Shown: positions 1 to 11,508 of the stretch, in pieces
Position numbering within the stretch: the first letter of the stretch is position 1
Layout: each line of letters starts with the position of its first letter
NCBI RefSeq assembly: GCF_003589595.1
Contig: NW_020653715.1
Span: forward strand, 427,703 to 491,702
Length of the DNA stretch: 64,000 nt
Direction: 5' to 3'
Source of the DNA: Hyposmocoma kahamanoa
Taxonomy: Eukaryota; Arthropoda; Insecta; Lepidoptera; Cosmopterigidae
Notes under the pieces: generated by a model
Database searches by the model: none
What the model saw: only the letters and a program-made list of their open reading frames with translations
What the model was told of the DNA's origin: nothing
Position numbers and translations under genes: made by a program

Positions 1-94
1 CAGTTCTGCGGTACGCATTCCAGGTGGCTGCGGATAAATGAACAATATAAAATTTTTAGTGTTTTGGTGTGTCTGATAAATTCTCTGGAGTTTG

Positions 95-285
95 AGTGTT
101 TAGCACCAATGCCTGTCGCTGACGGTGCAAAAAAACGTCGTGATGAAGCCTAGAAGGTTCACATTCCTCGGAAAATGTGTGAATTTGATCAGCGTGGAAG
201 ATTATAGTCTAAACCTTCTCCTTAGAAGGGACGCATGAAGCTGCGTACATTATGAGTTTGACAATGACGATGAGAGAACTGAAAA
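95..285 (+). repeat. Probable 3' tail of an RTE-type LINE or derived SINE
   Basis: The segment around 205-235 (taaaccttctccttagaagg) followed by a GATGA-rich end near 265-275 resembles the 3' untranslated tail of RTE-type LINEs common in Lepidoptera. No reading frame is visible. The assignment rests on recall of the tail pattern, not an alignment. Confidence 0.35.
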
Positions 286-1276
286 CTGAACAGAAAAAAC
301 CTGTTATGTGAAAAGAAATAGCATTTGTTTCATATTTTCAAATTCAAAAATTCCATTTATTTGCCACTAACACAAAAGAAAACATGAAACATACAAATGA
401 AAAGTTTAACTATATGTATAAATAATAAGTAATCACAAATCTGTAGCGACGATTCTAAGCCCAGTATTGAGCAAACTTGGTTTGCACGGCATTCATTTTC
501 AGGTAGCACCTACCAGGCAGGCGGTACGGTCTCACGTTAATGTAACAGATCATTTATGAAATAAAATTAGCTCAGACCAATAATTAAGCTATTTACGAGG
601 AGCGCGAAAGGAGAAAAGAAAACAAAAATAATAATAATTTGCTTACACAATAAAAACCGATAGGGATGGTCAATTTTAAGACAGAAAATAAGCTTTTCTT
701 AAATGTAAAAAGAGGAATAAAAAAACAAAAAAGTGTTTGTAAGGAAATAAAAAAAAACAAGAGCACAAACTTGAACTTGAAGTTTACGTAAAACATTTTG
801 ATGATCCTGGGGTGATATCACTACCAATAATAACGTAGGTACTTACATATACTAAAGCAACATTATACCTACCCTGACTCTGAAACTAGGCAACAACTAC
901 TACATTGAACTTCGACAATGTAATCTCAAGTTAGTTAATAATAAGAAGAATAGCAACTAAGGAGAATTTATATGTAAATACAGGTGATTCTGCAAGCTAC
1001 GATATTCGGTTTGGCGTTAATGAAGGGTTGGCAAATCAGTTATCACCGGCGCCGCGCCGGCTGCAGGCGATGGCCGCCGGAGACGGTTTCATTCCGGCTC
1101 GATTAGTTCGCAGTGCTTATAACGAGTTATTACGCTTATGGCACTAATCAAGCGTGGTACAGTCAGCGCTTCGTCTTGCGTCTATGGTGTTGATCTGCCG
1201 TCGCCCGTGTTACAGCTTAAAGTATAAAGTTGTCTTTCTCAAGTTCTGGTCACTTCGAAATGACATAATGTCTTTA
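286..1276. other. Intergenic, no gene seen
   Basis: AT-rich DNA without a convincing reading frame. The one distinctive piece is a GC- and CpG-rich patch at about 1045-1100, unlike its surroundings. It could be an old CpG-rich regulatory or untranslated segment, but nothing ties it to a gene. Confidence 0.5.
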
Positions 1277-1278
1277 TA

Positions 1279-1890
1279 ACCGCTCACGCGATACATGCAG
1301 CCGTAGACGCATACCACACCTAGAAGTGCCGGTGATGATTTTATACCGATTTATCGGATATCGAAGTTATAACAGGTAAAAGAACTAATATTAATTGCTA
1401 TTTCGGTAACTACTCTAGCAAACCATAAAGTTTTTAATGCCTGGGTCTGTCATTTCAAAAAAATAAACAACTTCAAAAATACGTCATGACAATCGTGTGT
1501 GTAGTTGTTTGGGCTGGTGATTTCAGTGTTTATATATTGAAAACATACCGTAAGTAGCGTTTTTTAAGTTTACCCTGAATGTAAATGTTTATAAACTATA
1601 CTTTAAGGAGTAATTTCATGATAAACGTTAGAACCACTCAAACGGAATATTATCATCATATTTATCCAAGTACACCAAAAATTTCATTAGTGCTTTTTAA
1701 GTGCAAATTGGCGGTGTATTACTGCATTTTATTTGAGATGTTTTTGTTGGTAGTACGGAGGGTATTTATTTAGCAATGTAGAATAATAATTTTTATTTAT
1801 AAAAACTTGTATTTAAACTGAATCCTTTTCTATTCTGCGAAACCAAAAAGCCGCCATTTTGCGGTAGGAGGAGCGCATCGCGTGAGCGAT
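1279..1890 (+). mobile_element. MITE family M1, copy 1 (612 bp, TA target duplication)
   Basis: The ends are ACCGCTCACGCGAT at 1279-1292 and ATCGCGTGAGCGAT at 1877-1890, inverted repeats of 14 bp with one mismatch. TA dinucleotides flank both sides (1277-1278 and 1891-1892). Two further copies occur at 37195-37803 and, inverted, at 57986-58550, with the interior closely matching throughout. The interior has no transposase. The TA duplication suggests mobilisation by a Tc1/mariner-like transposase, which is inference. Confidence 0.8.
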
Positions 1891-1892
1891 TA

Positions 1893-3653
1893 GTGTTAGA
1901 AGTGTTCTTCTAATATTGAATTCATGTTATCATCTAATCTATACAGTCTATAGGCAACACATTAAAATGCACTAACATAATGTGTAAATAAATTGTAAAT
2001 CGTTCTCAACTTAAATTATTAAATCATAAACTCACTACGTCATCCTATTTTAAGTTTCTGTGACATTCTGAAACTGACATCAGGTGTACTGCCCATGTAA
2101 AATATTTTATTTTTTATTTATTTTAGCTTAAAATGTATTATGTAATATAGGTAAATAAATAGGTCTTCTAAATTTATAGTAATTTATGTGACTGTTACAT
2201 AATGAAAGGTGTTAAAACGCGAGTGTAGGTTTTAATGCCTAATTATGTACAGTTACATACACTGCTTTATCTACACACATATTATAAACTCTCTGTGATG
2301 TGTTCAGGAACCGCATGTTACGACTGGCGAAATGGCGGCAAATAAAAACTTGTCTCACGCATATCACACAACCGTAATTTTTATTTAGTTCATAGACAAA
2401 GTAGAGTCGGCCCCAACTATCATATCGTTCGATATCAAACTTAGAGGAAAAAAATAAAGGAAAGGAGCTGCCCTATCTACGGAACAAACGTACCTACCTA
2501 AACCAAAATTGTACCTGTACCACACATTGCGGATTTAGTGTTGTACCATAATCATAGATAAGTCAATATCGACATGCAAATGTATGGCTTGAATGTTGAA
2601 CCTGTTTTTTAAGTTTGCAAATTTGTGTAGTTTACTGTAATCAAAGTATCATTAATACTAGGCTATTATTACTAGGCAAATAATGAGCCATTTTAATCAA
2701 AATTAAATATAAAGTTATTTACCAATAAATGTAACGATGGAATTGCATTATAATGTAATCTAGTTACATTCAAAGTTCTATTAAAATTTGACGCTTCAAA
2801 ATAGAGCGAACAAACGAAGATGGTATTTGATCCTATGTTTATGTTCGGCAGGCCTATAATTTTCAACCTTTCTTTCTATTTTCATTTATAGGTAAACTTT
2901 AAAAATAATAATAATGAAGTAATAAAAACCTCGTAATGAATTGTTTTAATAACAGAATATCGATAATATGTCTGCTTACAAGAACAACACTATCTCAAAA
3001 TAATCGTTAACCAAACCAAAAACCAAAGTAACCAATGCAAAATTCGGTAAGACTTATGAATAAACTTAAATGAGTCTAATTACATGAGATATTTGGGCTA
3101 TTGTATGATTTATAGACAGAAAAATAACACATGCTGGAGTAATGTAACATTCGGTTGATTTCCGCTTTTTCTACTGCCGCACCCCTTAATGCTGCAGCGA
3201 CGCATTTTTATCAATCCTTTATTGTTCTCGCTGTCAATATTTTTGTCCGTTTCATTACAATTCATGCGAATTTCACTAAAACATTTGGCCAAATATTGGT
3301 TTTGACATTTGCTTTGACAACCGGAAACGGTTATCAACCCGGTACTACAAAAATGGCAAAATGAGGACAGTTGGCATTTAAGATGACGTTACGTATTTTC
3401 GATTCCGATGTTTGACATAATGTAGTGCTATCTCTTTTGGCTTACGACGGCACACAGTAGTTAAACAAAGACAATAAAATGTTTATGTTTTCAACATCTA
3501 AATGCATCATATACATATAGCGTCTGATTTATATATGTCAATATAACATGTCCTTTGGTTTCCATAGTCTAAGATATCAAGTAACGTGTGAAATTTGTCA
3601 AAATTGTTTGCATTTCGTTTTGAATAAAACGTCATACCGACTGATATTAGAGT
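1893..3653. other. Intergenic, no gene seen
   Basis: AT-rich sequence with only short, opposing reading frames and no recognisable protein motif or repeat family on either strand. Confidence 0.5.
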
Positions 3654-3681
3654 ATATTATCATCGAATTCGATGATAATAT
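3654..3681. repeat. 28-bp perfect palindrome
   Basis: The sequence is its own reverse complement over 28 bases, centred on a GAATTC core with CATC/GATG and ATTAT/ATAAT arms. It has no spacer, so it could form a cruciform or be a symmetric protein-binding site. No function can be assigned. Confidence 0.85.
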
Positions 3682-3860
3682 GAAGCAATAGTAACATTTT
3701 CACAGATAAGAAATTTATTCTAACAAAACAGTTTATCTTTATGCTGGTCGTAATTTGCGGTTTTTGAACACATTATAGAGGGTTTATTATGTGTGTAGAT
3801 AAAAATTTTAACGTTACTCATTTGTTTTGCTTAAAACTGCAATCGCTTTTATAGCAAAAC

Positions 3861-4058
3861 GTGATACTTACTGCTAAAATTAGTATCATTTTTAAATATG
3901 AGTACCGACGTGGAACTAATGCGGATATAAGTAACAACCGCACTGCGGGTTTACTCGATTACGCAGTGGAACCTCGTGAACGACTAAAGCTTAAAGTGAA
4001 TAATGACGAGTTGCGAGCTGCTATTGAAGCCGATCCATCGCGAACTGCGGCAGACTAG
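3861..4058 (+). pseudogene. Degenerate mariner-type transposase N-terminal fragment
   Basis: The 65-residue frame contains IFKYEYRRGTNA near its start and VNNDELRAAIEADPSRT near its end. Both match the N-terminal DNA-binding region of the mariner transposase at 48471-49494 (IFEYEFRRGTNA and VNNDELREIVEADPSQT). About 45 residues that separate them in that copy are replaced by roughly 24 unrelated residues, so the helix-turn-helix region is damaged. The catalytic domain is absent. It is a relic of a related mariner, not a working gene. Confidence 0.75.
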
Positions 4059-4289
4059 CAGATTATCGATAATTAACACAATTATTAAAATGGATATGAC
4101 ATGAATTGTCCTAACAATAGAAACTTGCACTGTCCTAATAACTGGACACAGAGATGTAGAAGTTTAAGACCGCATGTGATAAAAAAATTGATTCTTTGTT
4201 ACAATCACAAATAAAGCTGTGGTTGAACACTGGCGTCCACCCACACCAGAAAGTCACTTATTTACTAATAAAAAATTGCTGTTGACTAT

Positions 4290-4549
4290 TGTGGTGGTTA
4301 AAGCTGCTTAGTAATTGATCATCCTTAGAAATGGTACAACGAATACAGCCGACCGCTACTGTGCTAAGAAAGACGGGCCTGTCACCCTGAAACATACGTT
4401 CACAAGTCCCATGTGCCTGTAATTTCACCAGCACTCTTACCCTTCTAAGCCGGAACACAATAATGCGCACGTTACTGCTTGGCGGCAGAAATAGGTAAGG
4501 TGGCAGTACTTCGCTCGACGAACTCTTTCACGAGGTGCTCTACTGCTAC
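4290..4549 (-). repeat. SINE-like repeat family C, copy
   Basis: On the minus strand this reads through the family C core: gtagcagtagagc start, tgccgccaagcagtaa, gggtaagagtgctggtgaaa, cacatgggacttg and the gtgac segment. The 3' end is diverged. Family C is the most abundant repeat in this window, with about 14 copies or fragments. Confidence 0.7.
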
Positions 4550-5765
4550 AGAATATCTGATTTGAAAGTGCAGAAATGTACATATCGCACATGACAACTA
4601 ACATAGTATTATCTCAAAATGGTTTTAAGTCATATTAATATTGCCTGTTTAGTTTCAAAGCGACAGTGTTGTCCTGTCACTTTGAAATTAAATCGTATAT
4701 GAATGACACATCAATATAGCGAAATTTTGGAGATAAATTATTAATATAATGCAATTTTGAGATAATACTATGATAGTTATCAAGTGCGATAGATTTATAT
4801 AGAAAAATGTTCGATCGTAAGTACTGTTAAAATTAGATATGCCAAATGGAGATTGCCATTATACATTTTTCTTCTTTTTGTAATTTCCCATCACACACAT
4901 ATTCATCAATATGAATTTGAACTAACTACCACCGCGCATGTGGTCGCGGATGCTAGACAGCTGTTACTATACATAATTCACCTTCTTCCATCAAATGCTT
5001 ACGAACTTGAAAAAAATCAATTCTTTTTATATTTACAGAATAATATCTCGTTGGTTTCCTTTCACTTATTTTAATCAAACGTAAACATTCTTAATAAAAT
5101 CTGCCTGCCTAGAGCCGATTAAGCGACAACAACCTTTACGCGTTCATCCGAAAATCACAGCACACAACATAAACACACCATAGTAACTTCAAAAGCTCTT
5201 ACGTAACAGGCAAAGCCGCAAGATAAAATAATTCTACGAAGCTTTATCTGTGCAGATCAATGATATACGGCTTCATATACAAAAAAGAAATTAGATGGTT
5301 CTGGGAACATGATGGGAACGTACAAGAAGACAGAAGAAAACAAACGGAATGAGGGGTTCTCGCCCTAACCGGCTGTCGCAACGCAATTAAATTGAAGAAA
5401 AATATCGATTTGAAACATAGACATGTAATTCCTGAAGCTTTACAAACATTTGAACTGCTTTGAACTCTATATATGTGAATATCATAAGACGTATTATTTA
5501 GGAAAGCATTTTGGCCCTTTATTCATATTTATTCATATTAACCAGTGTGCGGTTTTCACCTTCATTACTTAAATTTCGCGCTATTTGCAATGTCAAATAT
5601 GACATTCACGAAGGCGTAATAGGAGATTGGTGGGCGTAAGCACTAAGGACCAATTTCCACCCGTCCTCAAACTCAAGAAGGCAGATATGCTGAGATGGTG
5701 TTCTCTAAAATACTCATAATTATCAAAATCTTTTGTGTAAAAAACATATACAACCAGTTGTTATC
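4550..5765. other. Intergenic, no gene seen
   Basis: No protein motif or repeat family recognised. Reading frames are short and unsupported. Confidence 0.5.
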
Positions 5766-5770
5766 AATCA

Positions 5771-5990
5771 ACGGCCTCCGTGGTTGAATGGCTGGCACAA
5801 CGATTTTTGTGGTGTCGCTATCTTTGAGATCCCGGGTCCCCGGCCGGGTCAATGTACAAAACTTTTCCATATTGTCTCAGTTCTGGGCGTTTATGGTACC
5901 GTCATTGTATCCGATTTCCACAAGTGCCATAGTTACTTTGAGATCGGAGCAGTGTATATGATGTTGTCTAATATTTATAATTTTATTTAA
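5771..5990 (+). repeat. tRNA-headed SINE family B, copy
   Basis: It begins with a tRNA-like head (cggcctccgtggttgaatgg) and then a cccgggtc segment where the pol III B box should be, followed by gggtcaatgtacaaaactttt. It ends in the family tail tgatgttgtctaatattta. Related copies are at 18930-19325, 34695-34795 and 52045-52280. The B box here (gatcccgggtcccc) has lost the GTTCGA core, so this copy is probably inactive. Confidence 0.7.
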
Positions 5991-6226
5991 CCAACATAGC
6001 CCCTGGCCGTTGTATTTTACTAAATAATAGGAAATGAGATAGTCAATCCAGAACGCAGATAGCCATGCTGCTGCGTGGCAGACAATAGAAATTGTGGTGA
6101 CGTTTGCAATATTATATGCAGAGAACTTGTACCGGCGGCTTCGTAAAGTATTTTAAAATAGACATCATTTCATTATATAGAAAAAGTAAACTTACTGAAA
6201 ACGCAATTCAATAGACTTCTCGGAGA

Positions 6227-6244
6227 GGCGGCGGCGGCGGCGGC
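6227..6244 (+). repeat. (GGC)n microsatellite
   Basis: About six consecutive GGC units sit in otherwise AT-rich DNA, next to a short GC-rich run ending in gcgcgcgcc at about 6287-6295. Confidence 0.9.
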
Positions 6245-8711
6245 GTGGCTATGTACATTTTCATGCGACCGTTATTTCCTTTAAAAGCGCGCGCCACTCA
6301 ATTCGATTCTGCATTATTTCCTTTTGCAACCTGTACAAGTGTCGCAAGGAGCGCTGATACGATATACTTCTAACACGAGTATAACATCACGAATGACTTC
6401 GAATAATAAGCCTTGCCGGGGAAACCGTAATGAGTGCAAGAATGGCGTGTCGCTCTCTACCGACAAAACTAAGCTGACAGAACGCAAAGGCCAGCTAACT
6501 AAATTTACAGTTGAAACTTTACCACGTTTCTTGTCAATATACGTGAAGGTAGTGTAGTAATTAATTTTGTACACTTATAAGACTGTGATTCTGTTATCAA
6601 TTTCTTTTACAATATTACAAGTGATATCTGAACTAATCAAATCGTGAATAACTGAAAAGCCGTCATGATTAATGCAGAATAAAGATCAAAAGAATTATTT
6701 AATCGAGAGCCGTACCTTAAGGCGTCGTGGCTTTCTAGGCGTTGTGGTTTCAAGACAATTTTGATACGAAATAGTATATATTACCTACTGTGTAATGCTA
6801 AAAATAAATGAAAGTAGTTGTACACCCCTTTGCTATGGTATTAAGTATAACTCATTTATTTTCCCGACCTACATATTGTGCTAATCGGTTTCCACGGCAA
6901 CTGCAATAGACTCCGAACTGAAAAACATTGTAATGCATACAAATTCTATAAAAAAAAGAAAATAATATTCAAATCTGCCAAACATTCCCTCACTTATAAA
7001 ACCGTGCTCCATGTTGTCGTTCCGTTTCCTTTAAAAGCTTGGTTTCCGAATTCTATTACAACCAGTAACCTGGTTATTGGCTGTAAAGCAACGGATATGG
7101 CGCTGATTCACTTACTAGCGAAGATGGCGGCTTGTAGGCTGACTAAAGCCGGATGTTAAAGCCGAATAAACGTCCCATTTACCCCCTTTATACGAGATGA
7201 GGACATAACAACTTATTAGGTGAAACTAACTGGTAATAATACGAAAGGCAACAGAGTATATCGACGGTTCCAAGGTAAACGGGGCTTAACAACACTTGGG
7301 TAGAACATGACTTACAAATGGTAGTAAAATTTGTCAATCACTAACAAATGTTGTCATAATTGTGAACTATAATAATAATAAAATAAATAATAATAAAATT
7401 ATTTATTCAGTAACATAATGTACAGAGAAAACTAAAGACTACTTATGCGATTTAATGTAAAAATAACACATGTACCTGAACTAGGAAATTCCTGTATTTC
7501 AGGTTAAAAAGTACTACTAATTATAAACGTGGATACTATTAATATTGTAAATACTTTTTAGGAGAATCTCATGAAATAAAATTAAACAATTAAACAATAA
7601 ATTGCCAATAAAAAAAAATGTACACTTAAACAAGACAACATTTATTTTACGATAATAAATAAATTTTCTGTATCCTCATAGGACATATTATTTTGAAGAG
7701 CTTCTTGGAGAATTTTCTTTACCTTAAAGCAACAGAAATTATAAATGGAATATTTGGCGTTTAATTTATTGTACAAAAATGGTCCAAGAAACACAAAAAA
7801 TCTTGAAATAAAAGTATGTTTTGATGATATAATTTTGATGAACTGGATTGCACGTGATGACCCTCACAATATTATGCAGAAACTATATCAAGGCATAACT
7901 CATTTTCGACCCAACGGTACAACCTCTTTCAATTGGCGATGTAGACCGTGAGTTGGCAAAAGAGAAACTTATTTCATCGTGTTATAGCACTTTGTTAATT
8001 GACTATCGAGGAAACAACTAAGTCTGACTGGGCGCATCTTACGGAGGGTATTATGGGAGAGAGTAAAAGTAAAGTGACTCAGAATCAATCATGGCGTGTT
8101 TAGACAGAGCGACTGTCACTTTCGGCAGACTACTTCGCCTTGCCGAACGAGACGAGAGAGGTACAGTCAACTCGCTGTTTAGGCAGGCCACAAAATGGAC
8201 GACAACGAGCTGAGTCGATACGTTTGCTGTTCCATATTGGCGGTCTTTCTAAAACTGCTGAAATTATTTCCTCCTCTGTCATCGATATCTCTAAATGAGT
8301 GCTCAAAAAATAGGTGTGGGTAAGCGACAAGACGACACTGTGACTATTCGAACGCGCATTCACCGCTCGATTAGAGCGCGACACTCGTGTACAGCATATG
8401 CATACTTAGACATTTTGATCAAGTCATGCAAGCCACCTTCCGAATCGCTGTCGTCCAGTTTGTAGCCACAGAGTCGACATCCGCCTTCGCCGAAATCACT
8501 TGAGTCTGTTACCGCCATTAAAGCATAGATGGCGGTAGTAGTGGTGAAATCTATCTAAATCATTATATCAATGTATAAATTATTTGTCTAAAGCTAATAA
8601 ATGATATTGTATTAAATAAAATAGAATAAACAATAGTTAAGGTATATATACACAATTAATAAGCTCGAACGATTGTATCACAATATTAAATTAGTTGTAC
8701 TGACTATACGC

Positions 8712-8782
8712 TATTGGAAGGCGTTAGGCCAATAGCTATCGTCGACCAATAGCGTGTGTTGGCGCTTAGTTAAAATTATTGG
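8712..8782. promoter_or_regulatory. Cluster of four CCAAT-type pentamers
   Basis: ATTGG at 8712 and 8778 and CCAAT at 8729 and 8746 lie within 71 bases. CCAAT pentamers can bind NF-Y in animal promoters, and such clusters also occur in retroelement LTRs. No downstream gene or LTR structure was found, so the role is speculative. Confidence 0.2.
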
Positions 8783-9271
8783 AGTGGCGTGATAGCTGTG
8801 CGAGCGACATTCGAATATGATAAGATTGATAAGCGGTAACGACAAGTTTGTAAATCATTGTTCTCGTGAATCTCAGTTAAAAATATAATTTCAATTCTTT
8901 ATTAAGTAGCCAGTGGTTTTAATTCTGTTAAATTCCCTACTTCAGGGGTTAAATTCAATATTCTATAATAAGTCATTATTAATACAAGTTTTCGCACAAA
9001 GGCACAACAAATCGGTCGAAAAGTTCAACATACGGACGACGTAGGTAGGTTTTCCTTGGCTGCCAACACGCATATCGTGGTGGGACCCGGCCGCCGAAAC
9101 GGTGAAACTGCTTGTTAATTTAAACTTTAAGATGGGAATCTTACTAGATTTAGATTTAGGCTAGATTACCGAGATTTCACATAACGCTTTTTCACCGCCT
9201 CGTTGAAGAACCTCGCTTTTTTGGTTCAGGCACACAGCATTGTTCATTATTATTAATTTTTGTTTATGATC

Positions 9272-9325
9272 CCAGGTGACAGGACGAACAAGTCGTTTGC
9301 CTCGTGGTAGGCGAGACGAATGTTC
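9272..9325 (-). repeat. Family C 3'-end fragment
   Basis: The piece gtgacaggacgaacaagtcg followed by ttgcctcgtggtaggcgag is the reverse complement of the conserved 3' end of family C. Only the terminal ~50 bases are present. Confidence 0.6.
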
Positions 9326-9388
9326 AGTTGGTGTTTGAATCGTGTTGTGCAATCAGACTAAAACTTCAATAATGTATAAAATTAACAG

Positions 9389-9570
9389 CCACTGTGGCCG
9401 AACGGTTACCATGCCGGATGGTTCCAGGTCCCAGGTTCGATTCCCGGGTCTGTAGAAGTATTTGTATGGCCTATATTTATTTCTCCCGTAAGTTTGGGTG
9501 TTATTAATGGTTGTCTATGTGTGTGTCCATGGCACCCGCGACACAGTTAGGCGTTATTATTATTATTATA
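9389..9570 (+). repeat. tRNA-headed SINE family A, copy
   Basis: A tRNA-like head carries an A-box-like tggccgaacgg and the B box ggttcgattcc, followed by a unique body (gtttgggtg, tgtgtgtccatggcaccc) and a (TTA)n end. The head with pol III promoter boxes plus an unrelated body and simple tail is the SINE layout. The same family occurs at 10323-10469, 29396-29605, 46724-46785 and 61840-62035. Confidence 0.85.
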
Positions 9571-10084
9571 AATAATACATGAAATATCGTAGTAACTGTG
9601 AGCGTGCCTAACAAATAAAATTAACTTGTTTTGTCGATCGCCAATCACTTGCCGGAGGCGACCGAGTGGACCGACAGTAATTACACTTAGTCGAATCAGT
9701 CGATTTCAGCTGTGAACTACAAGTCGTTAAACGAGTTGCTGCCTTCGGTGAGCAAGCGAAGACGACCTGTCGACCTAGTGTAAACGCGCCATTATGACCA
9801 AATCTGCAGAATCGAGAGATGAACCCTAATTTATTATTCATTAGCGTTGTAACAATTTGTCACTTCTATTATGAAACTAATTAAGATGGGCATTGGCTTC
9901 GGTTTTGCTACTGTTTTAAATGAAATACGTTTCCAATATGATAACTCTGAGCGACGATAGAACAGTGTGCCAACAACGGTTGCATCTTAATTGGAATCTC
10001 AATAGTTCGAATCCATGTACCTGTGAGCTGTGACTTTAATTTCTAAATTATCTACTCGCTAAAGATAAAATAATGTGCCAGATA

Positions 10085-10265
10085 ACCACACCTGGTCTCA
10101 AACTTGGGAATTCCCTGTACTATGATTGCCAGAGCAATGGAATTCATTCCGGAGCGCTATCCAGAACACCAAGATCAGTGTCAGTTTAGAAAAATTCAAT
10201 TTTACAAATTGGTCCTGGAATCGAAATTGGGACCTATTCTTCAAAGCCCACAGCGCGAATCATTA
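10085..10265 (-). repeat. SINE-like repeat family F, copy
   Basis: It shares the block ttccctgtactatga, then ggaattcattccgg and a cctggaatcgaa segment, with copies at 47695-47845 and 60473-60680. In the better copy at 60473 the minus strand carries tggcccaacgg and gattcgattc, a tRNA-like head. This copy lacks a clear head. Confidence 0.5.
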
Positions 10266-10322
10266 GGTCACCGAGGTCGTCATTTATTTCTTTATTTCCT
10301 TTTTCTTTCTTTTGTACTAGAG

Positions 10323-10469
10323 ACACACACACACACAGATAACCACAAATTATACCCAAACTCACGAGAAAAATAAATGTAGACCATATAAATATTTCTC
10401 CCGGCGCGGGAATCTAACCCGGGACTCTCTACTTGGCAGCCCAGCACGGTAACCGTTCGGCCACTGTCG
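10323..10469 (-). repeat. tRNA-headed SINE family A, copy (minus strand)
   Basis: The minus strand reads tggccgaacggttaccgtgc, then a B box decayed to gggttagattcc, then the family body. An (AC) run at 10323-10338 replaces the distal tail. Confidence 0.8.
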
Positions 10470-11018
10470 TTTAACTAAATAAATGAAAAGAAACGTCGTG
10501 GTAAATCCTCCACGCCGAAAGAAACTTAAAGCCCTTTGAAAGGTATTTCCAACCAGCATTAGACCAGCGTAGCAAACTGTGGCTTAAACGGGGACCCATG
10601 TACAGCAGTGATATGTACATATAATGGGTTGACGGTGATATTGATCATTACTCTCATTTTGACTTCACCGTAATCGGTTAAAAGGAAGTGACTCTACATG
10701 AGACGCAGATCAAAAGAATTGTTTCAATCTCTTACCAAGTAATACTGATTAACATTATTGTCTTTGAAAGTGAAGACACAAAAACTACTTCTTGGCCATT
10801 TTGTTTGTCTTGTAAACAACGCTCACTTTCACTGCTATATGTATAACAGTCCTTTTTATTTTTGTCTTATACTGGCAAGAGCCGTTTTATTGAATCACAT
10901 TCATATTGACGAGTCACGCTTAGAGCGAAAACAAATTTCGTATAAAAAGCTTTGAACTGAAAATAACAAATTTGTTACATTCCGGAACCGGATCCCTTTT
11001 TGATATTGTATTTATGGT

Positions 11019-11133
11019 ACGTTTAGCGTCAAAATGATCGGTGCGTATGGCCCTATTCAAAATCACAATCATTTAAAAGAGCTTGTTTCAATTGTTTTCA
11101 GACAATTTCAATCATAATTTTGACGCTAAACGT
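11019..11133. repeat. Short inverted repeat, possible small MITE
   Basis: Perfect 17-bp inverted arms (ACGTTTAGCGTCAAAAT at 11019-11035 and its complement at 11117-11133) enclose 81 bases. No clear target duplication was found and no second copy was seen, so it may be a MITE or an isolated inverted repeat. Confidence 0.6.
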
Positions 11134-11460
11134 TCCGCAATATCCATTTTACTTAAACAGATTACTGAACGTAAAAATCTTAATATCAAAATGTAAATAA
11201 GGTGATTCAAACGAGAAAACTGGACAAAATAAAGCCAACATTGTTACAGATAGGCTCCTGTTACACTACGTAATTTTTCAGCGTGTGTCGCATTTCCTTC
11301 CTCCTTTGACTTGTTCTCGTAGCTAGTTTGAGCAATTTACGTCATGAGCTTGCAGGTCGTGACTATTTTGTTTGATCAGTCAGTAGTATACCTACATGTA
11401 TAAAAATTGTATCATACTGTTACAGGATGGTTTTAATGGTTGTATTTAAATTACTTTTCA

Positions 11461-11508
11461 CAATAGACAAAATAGTCAAATTAAATAGTCAAAATAGACA
11501 AAATAGAG
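11461..11508 (+). repeat. Imperfect short tandem repeat
   Basis: Units of about 10 bases resembling ATAGACAAA or ATAGTCAAA are repeated several times. Confidence 0.6.

Larger units (their letters stand above)
5991..9270. other. Intergenic, no gene seen apart from short motifs
   Basis: No coding region can be supported. Besides the GGC run, the only pattern is a cluster of four CCAAT/ATTGG pentamers at 8712-8782. Confidence 0.5.

Noticed and set aside
1585..1773. 62-codon frame in MITE M1
   Set aside because: Not conserved in the other two copies, which carry indels and stops there.
8600..8960. LTR of an endogenous retrovirus-like element
   Set aside because: The CCAAT cluster and TATA-like text suggested it, but no TG...CA ends, paired LTR, primer-binding site or gag/pol frames were found.
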